Assembly (NCBI GenBank): GCA_046351455.1 | Contig: JAXLYM010000032.1 | Coordinates: 37,741-101,740, forward strand | Source: JADJRH01 sp046351455 | GTDB lineage: Bacteria > Myxococcota_A > Polyangia > Polyangiales > Polyangiaceae | Length of the DNA stretch: 64,000 nt | Direction of reading: 5' to 3' | Shown: piece after piece, positions 21,765-29,316 of the stretch | How positions within the stretch are numbered: the first letter of the stretch is position 1 | Layout of the letters: each line of letters opens with the position of its first letter | Notes under the pieces: generated by a model | What the model saw: only the letters and a program-made list of their open reading frames with translations | Databases searched by the model: none | Told to the model about the DNA's origin: nothing | Made by a program: the position numbers and the translations under genes

Positions 21765-22253
21765 TCAGACGCGCGCGATCTCCCAGTCGTCGTCGGCGGA
21801 GACGTTCCCTTCCATCCACGTCCACTCGATGCGCTGGTACGTGAACGCGACCTCTTCGAGCTCCGGCAGCCGGCTGTGACGAGGGTGTTGCGTGTTGAGC
21901 ATGCGAAACTGGATCGACGCGATCGTCGCGTTCAAGAGCCGCACGGTGAACGCGTGCCGCTCGATCCCGTTCTGCGCCGGCCGGAAGAGCCGCAGCGTCA
22001 CGTCCGTGAGGTTCTCGTTGTTGGTGAGGACGTAGTAGAGGAGCGGCGAAGATCGATCGACTTGCTTCGTCACGCGGAAGCGCTTGTGCATGCGCTTCCC
22101 CTTCGGCCTCCCGGTGACGGGATCCCGAGGCGCGACGATCTCGTGCAGGAACGACACGATCTCGATGGACCCTTCACGCCCCTTCTGCGTGACGGAGCCC
22201 AGGATCGCTCCCTGTCGAGTCCCTGTGAGTGTGAGAAAACCGCTCAACGCCAT
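21765..22253 (-). CDS. hcp: Type VI secretion tube protein Hcp (copy 1)
   Basis: 162 residues of the Hcp1 family: GSVTQKGREGSIEIVSFLHEI, the GKRMHKRFRVTKQVDRSSPLLY block, and C-terminal EVAFTYQRIEWTWMEG. Hcp hexamers stack to form the inner tube expelled with the spike. It is a tandem paralogue of the gene at 22628-23134 and lacks a five-residue insert present there. It stands 374 bases downstream of that gene, separated by a terminator and two repeats, so it may be expressed independently. Confidence 0.93.
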   Translation of the reverse strand: MALSGFLTLTGTRQGAILGSVTQKGREGSIEIVSFLHEIVAPRDPVTGRPKGKRMHKRFRVTKQVDRSSPLLYYVLTNNENLTDVTLRLFRPAQNGIERHAFTVRLLNATIASIQFRMLNTQHPRHSRLPELEEVAFTYQRIEWTWMEGNVSADDDWEIARV

Positions 22254-22445
22254 GAACGCGCGCCCGTTATCACGCCGACCAGGCGGATGTCAGACCGAGC
22301 CTTCACTCTAGCGCACTTGCCCCACGAACAATGCGAACGTTCTCCGCGAACCGCCTTGGACGATCCCGCAGCACGCACCGAGAAGAGCCACGCAGCCGCT
22401 CCCAGCAAAACGAAGCGAGCCGCCCTCACACGATGACGTAGTGGC

Positions 22446-22622
22446 TGGATGGGGGGTCCCGCCGCAGGCGGGGGGAAGGGGCAAGCCCCTTCCCACGAGA
22501 GACAAAACGGCGATGGGCGCCGAGCCAGAGCCCGACGCCCATCTTCCACGCGCCCCAAACAACGTACGGTTGGATGGGGGGTCCCGCCGCAGGCGGGGGG
22601 AAGGGGCAAGCCCCTTCCCACG
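22446..22622 (-). repeat. Direct pair of identical family A repeats (22446-22497 and 22571-22622)
   Basis: Two 52-base copies, identical throughout, 125 bases apart. Each has hairpin CCCGCC-GCA-GGCGGG and hairpin AAGGGGC-AA-GCCCCTT. A variant copy lies after lon at 12310. Such identity suggests a recent duplication or gene conversion. Confidence 0.88.
22502..22543 (-). terminator. Terminator downstream of hcp copy 2
   Basis: Read on the minus strand: GATGGGCGTCGGGC, loop TCTG, GCTCGGCGCCCATC (14-bp stem allowing G-U pairs), then GCCGTTTTGTC. It lies between the two family A repeats and would end the upstream hcp transcript. Confidence 0.75.
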
Positions 22623-22627
22623 CAAGC

Positions 22628-23134
22628 TCAGACGACCGGCGACTCCCAGTCATCCATCGCCGTGATGCCGCCCTTGACCCACGTCCACTCGATCTTCTGG
22701 TACGTGAAGGCGACCTCTTCGAACTCGGCGTAGCGCATGAGCTCCGGGTTCTTGTTGTTCAGCATGCGGAAGCTGATGCTCGCGATGTTCGCGTTGGTCA
22801 GCTTGACCGTGTAGTGCTGGACCTCGACGCCGCCGCCGCTGAGCGCACCCGCCTGGTTGGGCGTCCAGAACTGCAGCTCCCACTTCGTCACGTTCTCGTT
22901 GTTGACGAGCACGTTGTAGAGGAGCGGGCTCGACATATCGAGCTCCTTCGTGATCACGAACGGCTTGTGCTGGCGCTTGCCGGTGGGCAGACCGCTGGCC
23001 GCGTCACGCGGGCTGACGATCTCGTGCGAGACCGCGATCACCATGATGGAGCCTTCGCGGCCCTTCTGGGTGACGGAGCCCTTGATTTCGCCGGTCTTCT
23101 GGCCAGTGAGACGGAGGTACGCGTTGAGAGCCAT
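22628..23134 (-). CDS. hcp: Type VI secretion tube protein Hcp (copy 2)
   Basis: 168 residues. It shares with copy 1 the GSVTQKGREGSI, SSPLLY, LTNNEN/LVNNEN and EVAFTYQ-IEWTW blocks but differs across the outer loops and carries an extra Gly-rich loop (GALSGGG). Hcp is both tube subunit and effector chaperone, so two divergent copies may load different effectors (inference). It is first on the minus strand of this half of the locus, with a 430-base upstream region that contains a perfect palindrome. AAGAAGG upstream serves as Shine-Dalgarno. Confidence 0.93.
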   Translation of the reverse strand: MALNAYLRLTGQKTGEIKGSVTQKGREGSIMVIAVSHEIVSPRDAASGLPTGKRQHKPFVITKELDMSSPLLYNVLVNNENVTKWELQFWTPNQAGALSGGGVEVQHYTVKLTNANIASISFRMLNNKNPELMRYAEFEEVAFTYQKIEWTWVKGGITAMDDWESPVV

Positions 23135-23565
23135 TGTGGTGCAGCCTTCTTTCGCTCGAAACCGTCTCCCTGGACTCAGTCAACACACTATTGCGCGCTG
23201 GCAGGGGGACGACCCGATTGAATGGAGACAACTCGGAGAAGGAACTCTTACGTCGGCCCGAGATGCCGAAGTGGGAGCAACGCTAACTACACCCCCTGAC
23301 ACCGTCAAGCAGTCCCGACTCACAAACTTGCAATTTTCGAAACGCGATTCCGAAGCCAAATTCCCGGCACCTCGAAGTGCTATCGGCGATAGCAGACCTC
23401 TTCGGGAGATCCGCATCTTACGAGCGAGGTGGGACGCACGTGATCCACGTCGGGCCGGGTTCGCGGGCGAGATGGGACACGACCTGCTCGGGCTCCGAGG
23501 CGCTTCGTCGGTGGCTGGCCGTCACGAATTCGCGCCCGTTGCGCGGTGCATGTTAAAACGGTGAC
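23135..23565. promoter_or_regulatory. Divergent intergenic control region of hcp and a lipoprotein gene
   Basis: 431 bases, noticeably less GC-rich than the neighbouring genes, between divergent genes. It includes the perfect inverted repeat TGCTATCG-G-CGATAGCA at 23378-23394, a likely regulator site. I found no convincing sigma54 -24/-12 element and no tRNA or small gene. Confidence 0.5.
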
Positions 23566-24504
23566 GTGAAGCGCACCTGGTTGGGGGGCACCTTGGTCAA
23601 GACGGCGGCGAGAGCTGCGGGGCTATCCGCTGCCATGCTCGCTTGGATCGGTTGCGGGGCCGCGCCCGAGCAGCCTCATCTGGAGGCTCCGACGCGGAAC
23701 CAGGTGCCGATCGCCGTCTGCACGACGCCGCTCGGCGCACCGAAGCGCGCCGGTTCGCGCGCCGTCGTCCGCAACCTCGATCCCGAGGACTGGGCGCGCA
23801 TCCTGATGCCCTCCTACAACGAGGAGAAGGGCCTCACCGCCACCGAGACGGACTGCACCGGCAACTACGTCTTCGCGAACGAGTCGCTGCGCGGCGGCAT
23901 CTCCGCGAAGGGCTGGCCGCGTCTGCTCGAGCCGGAAGAGATCGACACGCGCGCCGGCCCCGAGGGCATGCGCGTCGTGTGGCTGCGCGTGCTCAAGTTC
24001 GAGAACGGCGACGAAGGCGGCCCGATCGCGCTCGTGCGCGCCGTCGACGATCGCGCCGAGATCTACGGCATCGGCAGCTTCCGCGGCCCCGCGAAGTCGA
24101 AGATCGATCCCGTGCGCATGGGCAACGAGAACCTCGTCGTCGCGGAGACCAAGGTCTGCCCCGACCCGGACGACTGTCGCAAGCGCGCGCAGTTCTTCCT
24201 CGTGCGGAGAGGGCGCTTGATCGAAGGCGCGAGCGTCGATCTGGAGCGCACCGCCGTCGTGCCGTCCGTCCTCGAGCGAGGCCTCTACGCGCGGTACCAG
24301 CTTCAGACGGACGTGCAGTACAAGCCGAACGGGATCCAGCTCCTCGAGCAGGTCACCGTGAAGATCATCCACTACCAAGAGGCGACGCGCGACAGCGATC
24401 GCGAGCTGCGCAAGGTGGAGTTCGCGCGCTTCCTCCGCGTGGAGCGCGACACGCTGTTCTCGTCCAACGATCCTCTCTGGGAGCGCGTCGTCGGCCAGGA
24501 CTGA
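23566..24504 (+). CDS. Predicted lipoprotein, unknown function
   Basis: 312 residues starting at GTG 23566 (MKRTWLGGTLVKTAARAAGL). A signal peptide ends in lipobox WIGC. The mature protein contains RAVVRNLDPEDWARILMPSYNEE, LTATETDCTGNYVF and a repeated Cys pair (CPDPDDC). It is probably periplasmic-facing. It lies between hcp and the tagH side of the T6SS half-locus but runs on the opposite strand. I do not recognise a family, so a link to T6SS (for example as immunity protein) is only positional. Confidence 0.75.
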   Translation: MKRTWLGGTLVKTAARAAGLSAAMLAWIGCGAAPEQPHLEAPTRNQVPIAVCTTPLGAPKRAGSRAVVRNLDPEDWARILMPSYNEEKGLTATETDCTGNYVFANESLRGGISAKGWPRLLEPEEIDTRAGPEGMRVVWLRVLKFENGDEGGPIALVRAVDDRAEIYGIGSFRGPAKSKIDPVRMGNENLVVAETKVCPDPDDCRKRAQFFLVRRGRLIEGASVDLERTAVVPSVLERGLYARYQLQTDVQYKPNGIQLLEQVTVKIIHYQEATRDSDRELRKVEFARFLRVERDTLFSSNDPLWERVVGQD

Positions 24505-24533
24505 CGATCGTCTCGATCGCGACGATCGCATCG

Positions 24534-24566
24534 GAGGCGCCTCACGAGGGCGCCTCTCCTGTTTTG
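24534..24566 (+). terminator. Terminator after the lipoprotein gene
   Basis: An 8-bp perfect stem GAGGCGCC / GGCGCCTC with a 7-base loop, then TCCTGTTTTG, 30 bases after the stop codon at 24504. Confidence 0.7.
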
Positions 24567-24693
24567 TCGCTCACGATCCGTGCGTGAGGGAGCCTCTGCT
24601 GCGTGGTGCGCCGCGCGAGAGAGCCTCTGCTGTGTGACGCGCCGGCGGCGTCGACGCGCACGACGTGAGCGGTGCGTGGGCGGGTGAAATGAA

Positions 24694-24728
24694 GACGCCC
24701 CCGTCTCCGTCACGGAGGCAGGGGCGTC
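24694..24728 (-). terminator. Terminator of the PAP2-like gene
   Basis: On the minus strand GACGCCCCTGCCTCCG-TGA-CGGAGACGGGGGCGTC forms a nearly perfect hairpin, followed by TTCATTTC. It lies about 50 bases beyond the stop of the gene ending at 24777. Confidence 0.7.
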
Positions 24729-24776
24729 ATTGGGCGAGCGAGCTTCGCACGTGCGCGAGCGATCGCCCGCGGCGCG

Positions 24777-25517
24777 TCACCAGCAGAAAATCGAGTCGCC
24801 GTAGCCGCAGCTCGGACGCTGCAGCATCGCGTAGCTGAGGCCGACGAGCGCGCCCGTGAGCAGACCGCTGATCGCCCCGGCCGCGACTTGACCCGGGTCC
24901 TCGTACGCGCGGAGCGCCTTGCCCGAGGCCGCGTCCGTGCCCGTCTCGATCGAGCGACCGATCGTGCCGAACACCGCGGCCGTCAGCGGGAGCGCCACGT
25001 TGCCGATGAAGCCGGGCGCGCTGAAGCGGCCGTCCGAGTACTTGAACGTGTCCACGAGGAAGATCGCCGTGCCCGTGCCGAGCGCGCCGTAGCTCGCGAA
25101 CATGTGCGTGGACGGACCGCCGTACGTCTCGCAGCCCGAGCCTGGGAACCCGACGTCCGTGTTCGCCGTCGAGCAGCCGGGGCGCGCGCCCTTCGCCGCC
25201 GCCTTGATCGGGCCGTCGATCAGCACCGCCGCGCCGAACATCGTCATCGCGGGCGCGAGCATCGAGAAGTGCCAGCGGCCCTTCCAGCCCACGGTCGCGG
25301 TCGGATCGCTGTAGTAGACGCGCGGCATGAGGAACGGGCTGAGGACGCCGATCGTCATCGCGACGTCGGAGACCGTGCCCCAGCCCGCGTCGCGCGGAAC
25401 GTCGGGGGTCACCGGGACCGGGTTCCCGGCCGGCTGCGCCGCGGCGGACTGCTCGAACGCGAGCGTCGCCGTCATGGCCGTCAGACCTGCCGCTACGATG
25501 GTGTGGCTCAATCGCAT
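24777..25517 (-). CDS. PAP2-like (degenerate) membrane protein
   Basis: 246 residues from ATG 25517 (GAGG seven bases upstream; the longer frame start is rejected). A signal peptide or first membrane helix is followed by PRDAGWGTVSDVAM, four or five hydrophobic segments and GGPSTHMFASYGALGTGTAIFLVDT. That block matches the PSGH motif of PAP2 phosphatases but reads PSTH. The third motif, usually HxxxDxxxG, is EDPGQVAAGAISGLLTG and lacks the His, so lipid phosphatase activity is doubtful. It is 70 bases after tagH in the same direction, within the T6SS half-locus. A membrane scaffolding or lipid-binding role is possible but unsupported. Confidence 0.7.
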   Translation of the reverse strand: MRLSHTIVAAGLTAMTATLAFEQSAAAQPAGNPVPVTPDVPRDAGWGTVSDVAMTIGVLSPFLMPRVYYSDPTATVGWKGRWHFSMLAPAMTMFGAAVLIDGPIKAAAKGARPGCSTANTDVGFPGSGCETYGGPSTHMFASYGALGTGTAIFLVDTFKYSDGRFSAPGFIGNVALPLTAAVFGTIGRSIETGTDAASGKALRAYEDPGQVAAGAISGLLTGALVGLSYAMLQRPSCGYGDSIFCW

Positions 25518-25586
25518 CCGCGCGCCTCGTTGCTCTTTGGTGACGAGCGCCGGGTCGTCCGCTTGTTCGGTCGGCGATCCCATGCG

Positions 25587-26879
25587 CTATCGCTTCATCT
25601 GGTTCGAAGAGATCGTGAACCGGGGCTTCGGCCCCGCTTCACCGGAGGAACCGTTGTAATCCTCGCCAGCGCTCGCAGCATACGCGCGAGCGAACTGTGG
25701 GCCAAAAATAGCTTCGAAGGTTTGTTTGTCCTCGCCGGCGTAGTCGCCGTGGCGCGCCTCGTAGAGCTTCCACAGCTCCTCGTACTTGTTGGAGAAGAGG
25801 CCGCCCTTTTTCCCCTTGCGCTCCAGCTCGTCTTCGAGCGTGCGCGGCGACAGGCGGCCGAGGAGCGTCTTCACGCCCTCCATGACGCCGTTGAGCAGCT
25901 TCACCTCGTGCGCCATCACCTCGATGAAGTTCTCGTTGAGCTGACGCGCGGCCTCGGGTCCGCCCGCGGGCGTGAGGAGGATGTTGCCGAGCTCCTTCGC
26001 GTCCTTCGCGGTGGCGACGCGATCGCCGTCGTCGTTGCGATCGGCGCCGAGCATCTGCTCCGTGAAGGCCTGGTAGCCGTCGCGGAGGCTGATGAAGCAC
26101 TTGAGGAACACCTCCACCGAGTCGCGGAGGCGCCGCGCGAACTGCAAGATCGTGGCGACGTCGTCGAGCGGCTTCGATCCAGGCGCCAGCGTGCGCGCCA
26201 GCTCCGCGATCGCCGTCTGCGCGGCCTTCCCCGGCGTCATCTCGCCGAGCGCCGCCGCCTCCACGCCGTAGTACTGAGCGAGCTTCTGGAAGTCCGGCTC
26301 CGTCCCGACGGCGGAGTGCTCGATCGCGAGGCGCCTCAGATACTGCGTCCGCACCTCGGGCGTGAGGCGCGCGAGGTGATCGTAGAGGATGCGGTACACC
26401 GTGCCCCACGAGGCCCGGTACGCCTCCATGTACGGCAGGAGCTGGCGCAGGTACGGGTCCTCGTTGCCGGGGGCCACGACCATCTTGCGCTGGACGTTCG
26501 CCTGGTTCGACCAGGCCTCTCCGCTCATGTCGAGGAAGCCTTCGCGGCGCTCCTCCTTCTTCGCGGCGGCCTCCGAGATCGCGAGCTTGATCGTGACCGG
26601 GCCGATCGTGATCTCGGGGTTGGCCGTGACGTCGACCGGGACGTCTCGCTGCAGCCGCTGTCCCGCGTACACCGTGCCGTTCGTCGATCCGAGGTCGCGG
26701 ATCAAGATCTGCCGATCGCGGAGATCGATCGCGGCGTGGAACTGCGAAACGTAAGGGCGATCGATGTGGAGATCGTTGAGCTGGTTCCGCCCGATGCGCA
26801 CGGGGAACCGCTCGTAGATCACCTCGAAGCTCTGATTCGTTTGGGTGTCGACCACCCGGGCGACGAGCGCCACCGGCAT
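25587..26879 (-). CDS. tagH: Type VI secretion-associated FHA protein (TagH/Fha)
   Basis: 430 residues. An N-terminal FHA domain (about 1-100) has RIGRNQLNDLHIDRPYVSQFHA and DLGSTNGTVY, with the Arg, Ser and Asn that contact phosphothreonine. A long helical domain follows, and the C-terminus carries the TagH-type segment ANELNENFIEVMAHEVKLL-like helix, LERKGKKGGLFSNKYEELWKLYE and FEAIFGPQFARAYA. In known systems Fha responds to the PpkA kinase to promote T6SS assembly; neither ppkA nor pppA is in this half-locus. It lies 105 bases from the divergently transcribed lytic transglycosylase gene. Confidence 0.88.
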   Translation of the reverse strand: MPVALVARVVDTQTNQSFEVIYERFPVRIGRNQLNDLHIDRPYVSQFHAAIDLRDRQILIRDLGSTNGTVYAGQRLQRDVPVDVTANPEITIGPVTIKLAISEAAAKKEERREGFLDMSGEAWSNQANVQRKMVVAPGNEDPYLRQLLPYMEAYRASWGTVYRILYDHLARLTPEVRTQYLRRLAIEHSAVGTEPDFQKLAQYYGVEAAALGEMTPGKAAQTAIAELARTLAPGSKPLDDVATILQFARRLRDSVEVFLKCFISLRDGYQAFTEQMLGADRNDDGDRVATAKDAKELGNILLTPAGGPEAARQLNENFIEVMAHEVKLLNGVMEGVKTLLGRLSPRTLEDELERKGKKGGLFSNKYEELWKLYEARHGDYAGEDKQTFEAIFGPQFARAYAASAGEDYNGSSGEAGPKPRFTISSNQMKR

Positions 26880-26984
26880 GGCCCGGTAGCCTAGCAGAGA
26901 CCCCCGCCCCCTTGCCTAATGCGCGACATGCGCTCGGCCAGGAAACGCCCCGCGAAATCTTGGCCGTCGCACCTACATGGTGTG

Positions 26985-28805
26985 ATGCTCCCCCACAGCA
27001 TGAGTGTCCTCCACAAGATCCCGCCCTTGGTGTCGGCGTTGGCGTTCGGATACGGCGTGGGCATGTCGGCTCCCGAGTCGACGATCACGTCGGTGAACGC
27101 AGCAGTCGTTGCGTACCAGGCACCGACGGGCCTGCGTCCGGTGATCGTGGCGCCGCAGCAGGTGACCTCGGGATCGCCCCGGCCGGCGGGTGAGGAGTCG
27201 CGCGAGCTCAACCTCATGCGGCGCGCGGCGGACGACGAGCGGCGCGGCGCGGCGTGCGAGATCGATCGGCCCCTCTTCTCGAAGAGCCCTCGTTACGAGT
27301 CGCGGCCCGACGCGATGAGCGACGACTCCGATGATCTCGACGGGCCGGGCGTCGACGCGCTGTCGCGGCTCCAGATGCCGGATCTGAAGGTGTCGATCTC
27401 GCGGCGCACGCTGAAGTACGTGCGGTTCTTCGCGAAGACGGATCGCGGCCGCGGGATGTTCGAGACCTGGCTCAAGAGGAGCGGCAAGTACCAGGACCTG
27501 ATCCAGTCGGAGCTCCGTCGCCGGCGCTTGCCCGAGGATCTCATCTGGGTGTCGATGATCGAGAGCGGCTTCGATCCGAGGGTGAAGTCGCCCGCGGGCG
27601 CGGTCGGCCTGTGGCAGTTCATGCCGACGACCGGGAAGGTCTACGGCCTCGATCAGAACAAGTTCATGGATCAGCGGAAGAACCCGCGGCTCGCGACGCA
27701 GGCGGCGGCGCACCACCTCCGCGATCTGTACCTCCGCTTCCAGAGCTGGGACCTCGCGCTGGCCGCGTACAACATGGGGTACGAGCAGCTCCTCAGCGCG
27801 ATCGATCGGTACGGCACGACGGACTTCAACGAGCTGGCGCGGCAGGAGGCGATCCCGTCCGAGACGGCGAGCTACGTGCCGAAGATCGCGGCGGCGGCGA
27901 TCGTCGCGAACAACCTCGAGCGCTTCGGCTTCGACCGCGTGGAGATCACGCAGCCGCTCGACACCGCGGAGCTCGCGGTGCCGCCGTCGACGCCGCTCAA
28001 GCTGCTCGCGAAGTCGTGCGGCGTGTCGACGTCGGTGATCCGCAACATGAACCCGGACATCCTCGGCGATAAGCTCCCGCCGGGGCGCGGCGATTTCCTC
28101 GTGCAGATCCCGGCGGACTCGCTGTCGCGGGCGCGCGCGTCGCTGCCTTCGATGCTGGACAACGAGCCGGTGGAGACGGACGCGAACGTGCTCGATCCGG
28201 TCGATCTGCTGGGCGGGCGTGATTTCAAGCCGCGCCGCGCGGACGAGGACGGGAGCCTGCTCTCGCTGCTGCCGCACCCGAAGCGTCACTCGATGCGCGA
28301 CCAGCTCGAGGCGCTCGGCGGCGACGACGACACGGATCGCGATCGGGACGACGACGACGTCGCGCCGCGGAAGGGACGCAAGGGGCGCGAGGTGCTGATG
28401 TACCGCGTCGGACCAGGTGACTCGCTCGTGAGCGTCGCGAAGCAGTTCGCGCTCGACGTCGAGGACGTGGCGCGCGACAACAAGATCGACGCGTCGGACA
28501 CGCTGAAGGCAGGCCAGCTGCTCAAGCTGCACGTGCGAAAGGACGCGGTCGAGAAGTCGACGGAGCCCTCCTCGAAGGCGCCGCTCACGACGCAGGACAC
28601 CTCGAAGGACGAGGAGCCGAAGCCGATCCACAAGTCGGATCGTCGCGATCGTTCGGACCGCGACGAGCCGACGAAGCACCACGCGAAGAGCGATCGCCGC
28701 GCGCGCGCCGAGGACGCGTCCGAGAAGAAGTCGACGTCGCGCTCCGAGAAGAGCGAGCACGCGACGAAGAGCGACAAGCCGAAGAGCAAGTCGAAGAAGC
28801 ACTAG
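26985..28805 (+). CDS. LysM-containing lytic murein transglycosylase (MltD-like)
   Basis: About 606 residues; the start is uncertain (ATG 26919, 26985 or 27000) because none has a good Shine-Dalgarno. A hydrophobic N-terminal segment suggests export. The SLT domain has the catalytic Glu in VSMIESGFDPRVKSPAGAVG, then LWQFMPTTGKVYGL, ATQAAAHHLRDLY and LAAYNMGYEQL. A LysM domain near the C-terminus (YRVGPGDSLVSVAKQFALDVEDV) binds peptidoglycan. The last 85 residues are an extreme Lys/Asp/Ser tail. It cleaves glycan strands to anhydro-muropeptides. Placed between the T6SS halves, it may open the wall for the secretion complex, as dedicated transglycosylases do elsewhere (inference). Confidence 0.92.
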   Translation: MLPHSMSVLHKIPPLVSALAFGYGVGMSAPESTITSVNAAVVAYQAPTGLRPVIVAPQQVTSGSPRPAGEESRELNLMRRAADDERRGAACEIDRPLFSKSPRYESRPDAMSDDSDDLDGPGVDALSRLQMPDLKVSISRRTLKYVRFFAKTDRGRGMFETWLKRSGKYQDLIQSELRRRRLPEDLIWVSMIESGFDPRVKSPAGAVGLWQFMPTTGKVYGLDQNKFMDQRKNPRLATQAAAHHLRDLYLRFQSWDLALAAYNMGYEQLLSAIDRYGTTDFNELARQEAIPSETASYVPKIAAAAIVANNLERFGFDRVEITQPLDTAELAVPPSTPLKLLAKSCGVSTSVIRNMNPDILGDKLPPGRGDFLVQIPADSLSRARASLPSMLDNEPVETDANVLDPVDLLGGRDFKPRRADEDGSLLSLLPHPKRHSMRDQLEALGGDDDTDRDRDDDDVAPRKGRKGREVLMYRVGPGDSLVSVAKQFALDVEDVARDNKIDASDTLKAGQLLKLHVRKDAVEKSTEPSSKAPLTTQDTSKDEEPKPIHKSDRRDRSDRDEPTKHHAKSDRRARAEDASEKKSTSRSEKSEHATKSDKPKSKSKKH

Positions 28806-28823
28806 AGCGCTGCAACAAGCATG

Positions 28824-28920
28824 AAGCGGGGGCTCCGGTGCCCACCCCCGGCCTTCGCTTTCGCGAAGTCCGCCCCTCCCAAATCGCTCTCTCCGTTCGC
28901 GAAGGGAGGGGCCCGTTCCA
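28824..28920 (-). repeat. Family B repeat, copy 2 (inverse orientation)
   Basis: The reverse complement carries the CCCTCCCTTCGCG, GAGCGATTTGGGAGGGGCGG and GGGGGTGGGCACC blocks in the same order as the copy at 14606. It lies just after the transglycosylase stop. Confidence 0.7.
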
Positions 28921-28943
28921 TCTCGCCTGGAGCCGCTCCAATC

Positions 28944-29233
28944 GACTGCGCCCGCTCCGAGAGGCATTGCGCCCGCTCCGAAATTGACCGCCCACGCGGG
29001 GGACACCGACTGCGCGCGCGCCGAAACTGACCGCGCACGCGGGGGACACCGACTGCGCGCGCGCCGAAACTGACCGCGCACGCAGGGGACACCGACTGCG
29101 CACGCGCCGGGAGCCACTGCGCACGCGCCGGGAGCCACTGCGCACGCGAGGATCGGAGATTGCGCGCGCGCCAGAAGCCACTGCGCACGCGCCGGGAGCA
29201 CTGCGCGCGCGAGGATCGGAGATTGCGCACCTG
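28944..29233. repeat. Minisatellite: 14 degenerate units of about 21 bases
   Basis: Fourteen units built around ACTGCGCRCGCGCCGRRAGCC. Units 4-7 form two nearly identical 43-base dimers. Since neither 43 nor the variable 19-24-base units are multiples of three, the array is not coding. It occupies most of the 511-base gap between the transglycosylase gene and xseA (28806-29316). The 80 bases after it hold only a short GGGGAA..TTTCCC inverted repeat. Confidence 0.85.
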
Positions 29234-29316
29234 TCGTCGGGGAAGGGGAGCCTCGGAATGCTGTTGGAGCGCTTCGCGCGCTTTCGCGGAGGGGAACACG
29301 CGTGTAGGTTTCCCGC

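Larger units (their letters stand above)
22254..22627. other. Intergenic region between the two hcp genes
   Basis: A 374-base gap without a credible gene. It holds two identical 52-base family A repeats and a minus-strand terminator between them, detailed separately. The 190 bases nearest the downstream hcp (22254-22445) contain no repeat and probably carry its promoter; no clear -35/-10 or sigma54 motif was found. Confidence 0.6.

Noticed and set aside
23135..23565. Sigma54 promoter for hcp
   Set aside because: Visual scan for TGGCAC-N5-TTGC spaced elements on both strands gave no convincing match; a computed motif search would be needed.
24589..24660. Short direct repeat GAGCCTCTGCTG twice
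   Set aside because: Only 12 bases are well matched and no third copy was seen; too weak to call.
28944..29233. CRISPR array
   Set aside because: Unit length and spacing vary (19-24 bases) with no unique spacers and no cas genes.
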